The notes beneath the pieces are model-generated. The model worked only from the letters and a program-made list of their open reading frames with translations, searched no databases and was not told the origin of the DNA. Made by a program: the position numbers and the translations under genes. DNA of 64,000 bases from Mesopusillimonas faecipullorum (GTDB taxonomy: Bacteria > Pseudomonadota > Gammaproteobacteria > Burkholderiales > Burkholderiaceae_B), in the NCBI RefSeq assembly GCF_020539505.1, contig NZ_JACDXW010000006.1:177335-241334 (forward strand), read 5' to 3'. Position 1 is the stretch's first letter; each line of letters begins with the position of its first letter. Positions 59,005 to 64,000 of the stretch are shown here, in pieces.

Positions 59005-59889
59005 ATGTCAGACCCTTCCCCCAACGAACCCGACCCCCGATCGTCACGATCTTCCTCCAAATCCCTGCTGGCTCGCCTGGCGTCTAGGTTCCAACCCGAA
59101 CCCGCCAGTCTTGATGACGTCAAAAGTTTCCTGCTCAACGCACACGAACAGCGTCTGCTCGATGCCGATGCGTATTCGGTGATTTCCGCCACCTTGGCGG
59201 TTGCTGATAAAACAGCCGGCGACGTCATGGTGCCGCGTTCACGCATCGACATGCTGGACATCACCAAGCCGCTTTCCGAGCTGCTGCCCGACATCATAGA
59301 AACCGGCCACTCCCGCTTTCCTGTTTACGAGAACGACAGAGACAACATCATCGGCATCTTGTTGGCCAAAGATCTGTTGCTCACCATTACCAATCCAGAT
59401 ATCGATCTGCGGCCCCTGGTAAGGCCCGCTGTCTTCATCCCCGAAAGCAAGCGGCTCAATGTACTGTTGCACGATTTTCGCGGTAGTCGCAATCATTTGG
59501 CTGTCGTCATCAACGAGTACGGCGGCACGTCTGGTCTGATCACCATGGAAGACGTGCTCGAACAAATCGTGGGCGACATCGAGGACGAATACGACGAAGA
59601 GGAAGAAACCACCATCTTCGAAACCGGCAGCAATAGTTGGCGCGCCATGGGCACCACCAACATCGAGACCTTCAATCGCTCTTTTGGCACTCAGTTGCCC
59701 GACGATGAATACGATACCTTGGGCGGTTGGTTTACCTCCGAACTAGGCCATATCCCAAAACGCGGCGACCACTTGCTCCACGAAGGCCTGACTCTGACTG
59801 TTGTGGGGGCTGATGCCAAGCGCGTGTTGTGGCTGCACATTCAGCGTGGTCCTCAGCTCGCCGTTACCTCCAGCCCATCTGCCGCTTAA
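59005..59889 (+). CDS. corC: CBS-domain protein CorC (magnesium/cobalt efflux type)
   Basis: The 294-residue cytoplasmic protein has two CBS domains at about 68-195 (VMVPRSRIDMLDI and RPAVFIPESKRLNVLLHDFRGSRNHLAVVINEYGGTSGLIT in part) and a C-terminal CorC/HlyC domain (GGWFTSELGHIPKRGD, GLTLTVVGADAKRVLWL). CorC proteins are linked to Mg/Co efflux and are regularly found beside ybeY and lnt. It ends 3 bases before lnt. Confidence 0.93.
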   Translation: MSDPSPNEPDPRSSRSSSKSLLARLASRFQPEPASLDDVKSFLLNAHEQRLLDADAYSVISATLAVADKTAGDVMVPRSRIDMLDITKPLSELLPDIIETGHSRFPVYENDRDNIIGILLAKDLLLTITNPDIDLRPLVRPAVFIPESKRLNVLLHDFRGSRNHLAVVINEYGGTSGLITMEDVLEQIVGDIEDEYDEEEETTIFETGSNSWRAMGTTNIETFNRSFGTQLPDDEYDTLGGWFTSELGHIPKRGDHLLHEGLTLTVVGADAKRVLWLHIQRGPQLAVTSSPSAA

Positions 59890-59892
59890 ACC

Positions 59893-61554
59893 TTGTCGAA
59901 CTTGTTGCTTGCCCTGCGCCGAAGCTTGAACCCACTGCTGTTGGGTATTGTTCATGCGCTATGTTTTGCCCCCGGGCCGCTTCCGGGGGTGATTCTCCCC
60001 TATGTTCAGGTAGCCAGTCTGACCGGTCTGGCCATGTGTTTGTTGCGCACTCGACGTCTGCGCGAGGCGGCTTGGCAAGGTTGGCTTTTCGGGCTGGGCA
60101 GTTTTTGTACCGGCTTATATTGGTTATTCATTAGCCTGCACACTTATGGTGGCTTGCAGGCGGGCCTTTCCGTGGCCGCAGTTTTGGCCTTGTCAGGTGC
60201 ATTGGCACTTTACTATGCGCTGGCCGCCGTGGTTTCCAGGCTCTGTCTTGCACCGGTGCTAAATACCCACGCCGGCCTGCTTGCCACCGTATGTAGTGCT
60301 TTGGGATGGGCTTCTTCGTGGGCTTTGTTCGAATGGATTAGAGGCACCGCATTTACCGGCTTTCCTTGGCTAAACGCTGGCTATGCTCACATAGACGGCC
60401 CCTTTGCTGGGTGGGCCCCGATCTTGGGCGTTTACGGCCTAAGTTGGATAGCGGCTTTTACGGCTGCCGGCATTGCCATGTTGCTGGTGGCAAGACGCAA
60501 ACAAACAACGGAAACCACCCAAACCGCGCTTAACGAATCGGGTGCGGCTTGCAGTGTGGCCCTTGCGATTGGGCTGGCATTATCCGGCTTGGCTTTAGGG
60601 CAGCTCAAATGGGCACAGCCCCATGGCGATCCTATTCTTTTTCGCCTCACCCAAGGCAATATCCCCCAGTCTGAAAAGTTCGACCCCGCGCTCATGCAGC
60701 AAGGTATGGAAACCTATATGCGCTTAGCGGCCGAACCCCCGAAGAACGATCAAGCCAGGCCACAGATTATCGTCATGCCGGAAACGGTGATGGCCTTATT
60801 CCAAAACAACTATGCCCCTCAGGTTTGGGAGTACTGGCAACACATTGCCACCTTACAGCAAGCCGCCTTGATCATAGGTGTACCTCTGCACGAGATGAAT
60901 GCTGACGGTGAGAGCCGTTACACCAATAGCGTCGTGGGCATGCATACCGATAGCGACCTGGGCGCTTTGTATGAAGGCCAACCCACGCAACGTTACGACA
61001 AGCATCACCTGGTGCCCTTCGGCGAATTCATTCCTCCGGGTTTCCGCTGGTTCACCAACGCACTCAATATTCCGCTGGGTGATTTCAACCGAGGTACGGT
61101 ACGCCAGGAGCTTTTCCACATCGACTCGCAACACATTGCGCTGAACATTTGCTACGAAGACGTATTCGGTGAAGAGATTCTTCATGCCGTTCGCGATCAC
61201 ACTGAGCACGGGGACGGAGCCAGCATACTGTTGAATGTCAGCAATCTGGGCTGGTTTGGTGACTCCTGGGCTTTGCAGCAACATCTGCTTATCTCGCGCA
61301 TGCGCGCCCTTGAAACCGCCAGGCCCATGTTGCGCGCCACCAATACCGGCATGACAGCCGCCATAGACCCTGACGGCACCGTACGCGCTGCCCTTCCCGC
61401 TCACACGCTGGCCATTCTGGATATTGAAGTTCAGGGCACGACAGGCATGACGCCTTACGTCCGATGGGGTAACAAAGCGGTATTGCTACTGACGTTTATT
61501 GGCTTCTTGGCTAGCTTGCTGGCAGCTTGGCGTGGACGTGGCCATAAGCCATGA
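59893..61554 (+). CDS. lnt: apolipoprotein N-acyltransferase
   Basis: Lnt adds the third acyl chain to lipoproteins in the inner membrane. The 553-residue protein has about six N-terminal membrane helices and a periplasmic nitrilase domain with the full triad: Glu297 in IVMPETVMALF, Lys370 in RYDKHHLVPFGEF and Cys420 in LNICYEDVFG. A last hydrophobic helix lies at the C-terminus. No ATG is near the start: TTG at 59893 or at 59902 is used, right after corC. It is convergent with the GGDEF-EAL gene, 16 bases apart. Confidence 0.94.
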   Translation: MSNLLLALRRSLNPLLLGIVHALCFAPGPLPGVILPYVQVASLTGLAMCLLRTRRLREAAWQGWLFGLGSFCTGLYWLFISLHTYGGLQAGLSVAAVLALSGALALYYALAAVVSRLCLAPVLNTHAGLLATVCSALGWASSWALFEWIRGTAFTGFPWLNAGYAHIDGPFAGWAPILGVYGLSWIAAFTAAGIAMLLVARRKQTTETTQTALNESGAACSVALAIGLALSGLALGQLKWAQPHGDPILFRLTQGNIPQSEKFDPALMQQGMETYMRLAAEPPKNDQARPQIIVMPETVMALFQNNYAPQVWEYWQHIATLQQAALIIGVPLHEMNADGESRYTNSVVGMHTDSDLGALYEGQPTQRYDKHHLVPFGEFIPPGFRWFTNALNIPLGDFNRGTVRQELFHIDSQHIALNICYEDVFGEEILHAVRDHTEHGDGASILLNVSNLGWFGDSWALQQHLLISRMRALETARPMLRATNTGMTAAIDPDGTVRAALPAHTLAILDIEVQGTTGMTPYVRWGNKAVLLLTFIGFLASLLAAWRGRGHKP

Positions 61555-61570
61555 GCGCGTTATCGGCACA

Positions 61571-63667
61571 CTACTCTTTTAAGAGTTTGTCTATTTGAAC
61601 GGCAGGCATGGCGCCAAAAAAGTGCACGCCTTGGCCATAGTCACAGCCCATCTGTAATAAAAACTCGTACTGGGTGGCGGAAGAAATACCCTCGGCCACC
61701 ACCTCCAAACCCAGCCTGTGCGCCATCATGATGATGGCATCACACAAAGCACGTTGGTCTTCTCGGATCTCGACTTGGTGAATGAAAGAATGGTCTATCT
61801 TGACGTAGTCTATATGCAGACGTTTCAAGTGGGCCACTGAAGAATAGCCCGTACAGAAGTCATCTAGGGCCACGGACATGCCGGCCGAGCGAAATACCTG
61901 TAGTTTCTCGCTGACCACGGGATCCATCTCTAGCAGCAGGCTCTCGGTGATTTCCAGCACTATGCAGTCATGAGGCAAACCTAGGGTATCCAGCTGCTCC
62001 AGCCATCCGTGTGGCTGCATACGCTTGTCCATGAGCTGAACCGGCGACACATTCAAAGCAAGGCGCAAGTGGGGTGAATATTCTTTTCGCCAGTGTTGCA
62101 GCATCTGCGTTGCTTGACGAAATACCCATTCACCAATGTCGACGATCAAACCGGAGTCTTCTGCCTGAGGCAAGAATTGTATGGGCCTCAGCATGCCTTT
62201 TTGGGGGTGTTCCCAACGGAGCAGGGCCTCTACTTTGCAAACAGCCCGGGTTTTCAAATCGTAAATGGGCTGATAGTAGAGCCGCAACTGTTCCTTTTCC
62301 AAGGCCTCGGCCAAGTCTCGCGAGAGCTCGCTACGGAATAAGGCGTCGCGCCGCATGGACGAATCGTACAATGCGTACTCGCTTGGTCCGCGACGTTTTG
62401 CCGCGTACATGGCCAAATCTGCATTATGGATAAGGTCATCTGCCTCGACAGCGTCGCGAGGGTAAACCGAGGCCCCTATGCTGGCCGATACAGTGCCTTG
62501 GCTTTCGCCTAAAGGATAAGGTTCGGCTATTGTCTGAGCGACTTTCTTGCATAAGGCTTCGATTTCGGTATCTGTAGCCAGGCCGTCGGCAATAATGCAA
62601 AACTCGTCTCCGCCCAAACGGGCGACCAAGTCTGTTTTGCGTACGCATTTAGAAAGACGTGCTGCAACCTGACGCAATAACTCGTCACCCCATGCGTGGC
62701 CCAGAGTATCGTTAACCTCTTTGAAAAAATCGAGATCAAGATAGAGCAAAACCAAACCGGTTTTGGCCCTTTCTGCGTAATCCAGTTTGGAAGCCAGGCA
62801 CTCATTGAATAAATAGCGATTCGGCAACCCCGTAAGGTGGTCATGTCGGGCCTGACGCCATATGTGTTCTTGCGCTTTTTTATGTTCAGTAACGTCAGAA
62901 AACAGCCCAATGCGACAACGTGGCGTACCCTTATCGCTATAAGTAGTGGTGATGCTTAATCTTTCTATATAGATTTCGCCATTTTTTCGGCGATTCCAGA
63001 CCTCACCCTCCCAGGTGCCGTTTTCTGTCAGGCTGCGCCACATCTCTTTGTAAAAAGCAGCATCATGACGCCCCGAACTAAGCACGTTCAAGCGCTGACC
63101 CAGCACTTCGTCTAGCGAGTAACCGGTAATATCAGTAAAGGCGGGGTTAACGGTAAGAATAACGCCGTTTGGATTGGTGACCACCATAGCCTGGCTGCTA
63201 CGGTGATACATCATGGACGAAAAATGCGCTTCGGCTTCTATACTTTTACGGTCGCTGACATCAACCATGACAGCGGCGATAAACTGCTTGCCGTTCCAGG
63301 TAAAGCTAGAGCCAAAAACCTCAACGTCAAACAGGCTGCCATCATGGCGTTTAGCGCGGCGTTCGTAATGGACTTTACCGTTTTCAGCTTGCAGGGTCTG
63401 ACGGATTTTTTCGCGCACCAACTGGTGTTCGTCGGCGGGCACCAGTTCTTGCAGGGATTTGCCCAAGAGGACGGTGCGTGAATAACCCAACATTTGAACC
63501 ATGCGCTCGTTGACGTAACGAAAACGGCCTTCTTCGAGCAAATAAATACCCACAACCAGGTTCTCGGCAAGGCCGCGAAACATGGCTTCTGTCCAGGGGG
63601 GTTGGGGGGCGGTATCACCGCTAGACAAGTCGAAGATAGCTGACGTCATGGTCAAAGGGTTTGCCAC
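61571..63667 (-). CDS. PAS-PAS-GGDEF-EAL cyclic-di-GMP signalling protein
   Basis: The 698-residue cytoplasmic protein has two PAS domains (about 25-140 and 150-275, the second ending in GLFSDVTEHKKAQEH), a GGDEF domain with RLGGDEF (352-356) and an upstream RKTD inhibitory site, and an EAL domain. The EAL domain keeps E480-A-L, LALNVSP, EITESLLLE, DDFCTGYSS, VKIDHSF and AEGISS, so phosphodiesterase activity is likely. The protein may be bifunctional. The start is a GTG at 63667 (weak site); the ATG at 63649 is an alternative. No transmembrane segment is seen. Confidence 0.92.
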   Translation of the reverse strand: MANPLTMTSAIFDLSSGDTAPQPPWTEAMFRGLAENLVVGIYLLEEGRFRYVNERMVQMLGYSRTVLLGKSLQELVPADEHQLVREKIRQTLQAENGKVHYERRAKRHDGSLFDVEVFGSSFTWNGKQFIAAVMVDVSDRKSIEAEAHFSSMMYHRSSQAMVVTNPNGVILTVNPAFTDITGYSLDEVLGQRLNVLSSGRHDAAFYKEMWRSLTENGTWEGEVWNRRKNGEIYIERLSITTTYSDKGTPRCRIGLFSDVTEHKKAQEHIWRQARHDHLTGLPNRYLFNECLASKLDYAERAKTGLVLLYLDLDFFKEVNDTLGHAWGDELLRQVAARLSKCVRKTDLVARLGGDEFCIIADGLATDTEIEALCKKVAQTIAEPYPLGESQGTVSASIGASVYPRDAVEADDLIHNADLAMYAAKRRGPSEYALYDSSMRRDALFRSELSRDLAEALEKEQLRLYYQPIYDLKTRAVCKVEALLRWEHPQKGMLRPIQFLPQAEDSGLIVDIGEWVFRQATQMLQHWRKEYSPHLRLALNVSPVQLMDKRMQPHGWLEQLDTLGLPHDCIVLEITESLLLEMDPVVSEKLQVFRSAGMSVALDDFCTGYSSVAHLKRLHIDYVKIDHSFIHQVEIREDQRALCDAIIMMAHRLGLEVVAEGISSATQYEFLLQMGCDYGQGVHFFGAMPAVQIDKLLKE

Positions 63668-63758
63668 AATCCGTTCGAAAGTACGAGACAGATGCGGGAA
63701 GACTCTGCCGACCGTATCTTTATACTGCCTACGGCTGTTTCATTTTTTTACGTCGTTA

Positions 63759-63786
63759 AAGAGTATACATGAATTTTTATACTCTT
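63759..63786. repeat. inverted repeat upstream of the GGDEF-EAL gene
   Basis: AAGAGTATA (63759-63767) and TATACTCTT (63778-63786) are a perfect 9-base inverted repeat with a 10-base spacer, in an AT-rich 218-base region without genes (63668-63885). It lies about 95 bases upstream of the GTG and could be an operator or a hairpin in the leader. Nothing else is recognised in this region. Confidence 0.45.
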
Positions 63787-63876
63787 ACCCTAACAAATCA
63801 TATTACTTGGAGTGGTTTCTGCGCCTTTATCCCGGTCTTTATCTTTTTATCTTTCTTTTATCTTTCATTCGGTCAT

Positions 63877-63915
63877 AAAAAAACCCCCACCAGCGTTTGA
63901 GCTGATGGGGGTTTT
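63877..63915 (-). terminator. rho-independent terminator of the rRNA operon
   Basis: On the minus strand ACCCCCATCAGC pairs with GCTGGTGGGGGT (one mismatch, 6-base loop) and the second arm runs into TTTTTTT (63877-63883). It starts about 10 bases after the 5S rRNA 3' end. Confidence 0.88.
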
Positions 63916-63924
63916 CGGTATAAG

Positions 63925-64000
63925 AGCCTGACGATGACCTACTTTCACACACGGACGTGCACTATCATCGGCGCAAAGGCGTTTCACTGTCCTGTTCGGG
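63925..64000 (-). rRNA. rrf: 5S rRNA, 3' part (cut by window edge)
   Basis: The minus strand reads the conserved 3' half of 5S rRNA: CCCGAACAGGACAGTGAAAC at the window edge, then CGCCTTTGCGCCGATGATAG, and GTGTGAAAGTAGGTCATCGT before CAGGC at the 3' end (near 63925). About 76 of the roughly 115 bases are in the window. The 16S and 23S genes should lie to the right. Confidence 0.93.

Overview
The window is a chromosomal segment of a betaproteobacterium. The gene order (tkt-gap-pgk and fba-purC-purE-purK, queA-tgt-yajC-secD-secF, miaB-phoH-ybeY-corC-lnt) and the aerobic benzoyl-CoA (box) pathway point to Burkholderiales, probably an Alcaligenaceae-like organism. I cannot name the genus from sequence alone. 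Genes are tightly packed and no gene-free stretch exceeds about 250 bases. No CRISPR array, insertion sequence, prophage or tRNA was found.

Layout. (1) 1-8.9 kb is part of an exopolysaccharide locus: a GMC-type oxidoreductase cut by the window edge, a polysaccharide deacetylase, a WecG/TagA glycosyltransferase and an EpsL-like outer-membrane barrel, then on the opposite strand a Wza-type export protein, an SGNH hydrolase, ManC and a WcaJ-type priming transferase. Most glycosyltransferases, the flippase and the polymerase are not here, so the locus must continue to the left. (2) 8.9-24.6 kb is a complete upper box pathway. boxR, boxC, boxB and boxA lie on the minus strand. A divergent plus-strand run holds a DUF4863 gene, boxD, a benzoate-CoA ligase, an alpha/beta hydrolase and a five-gene Liv-type ABC importer. 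A dense array of TGCA boxes and a good sigma-70 promoter lie between boxR and boxC. Together these genes would import benzoate, activate it to benzoyl-CoA, epoxidise and cleave the ring, and oxidise the semialdehyde product. (3) 24.7-26.1 kb is a divergent qorB/HxlR-regulator pair. (4) 26.1-37.6 kb is a long minus-strand block of central metabolism: tkt, gap, pgk, mog, a diguanylate cyclase, fba, purC, purE, purK and a Sua5-type tRNA-modification gene.

(5) 37.6-48.4 kb holds rsmE, a barstar-like gene, maeB, a degenerate FAD-linked oxidase, a lytic transglycosylase, ubiD, a three-gene YqjK/YqjE/YqjD-like envelope set, upp and dacB. (6) 48.4-54.2 kb is queA-tgt-yajC-secD-secF, ended by a strong terminator. 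(7) 54.2-55.9 kb is a sulfite dehydrogenase pair (molybdopterin subunit plus cytochrome c). (8) 56.0-61.6 kb is miaB-phoH-ybeY-corC-lnt. (9) 61.6-64.0 kb is a PAS-PAS-GGDEF-EAL protein, an AT-rich spacer, and the terminator and 3' part of a 5S rRNA gene that belongs to an rRNA operon entering from the right on the minus strand.

The most interesting material is the regulatory architecture of the box cluster and its poorly characterised accessory genes (DUF4863, alpha/beta hydrolase, MaoC). Smaller points are two atypical positions in the GAPDH, a tandem-PAS diguanylate cyclase inside the glycolysis/purine block, and several conspicuous inverted repeats. I do not see a clearly new multi-gene system.
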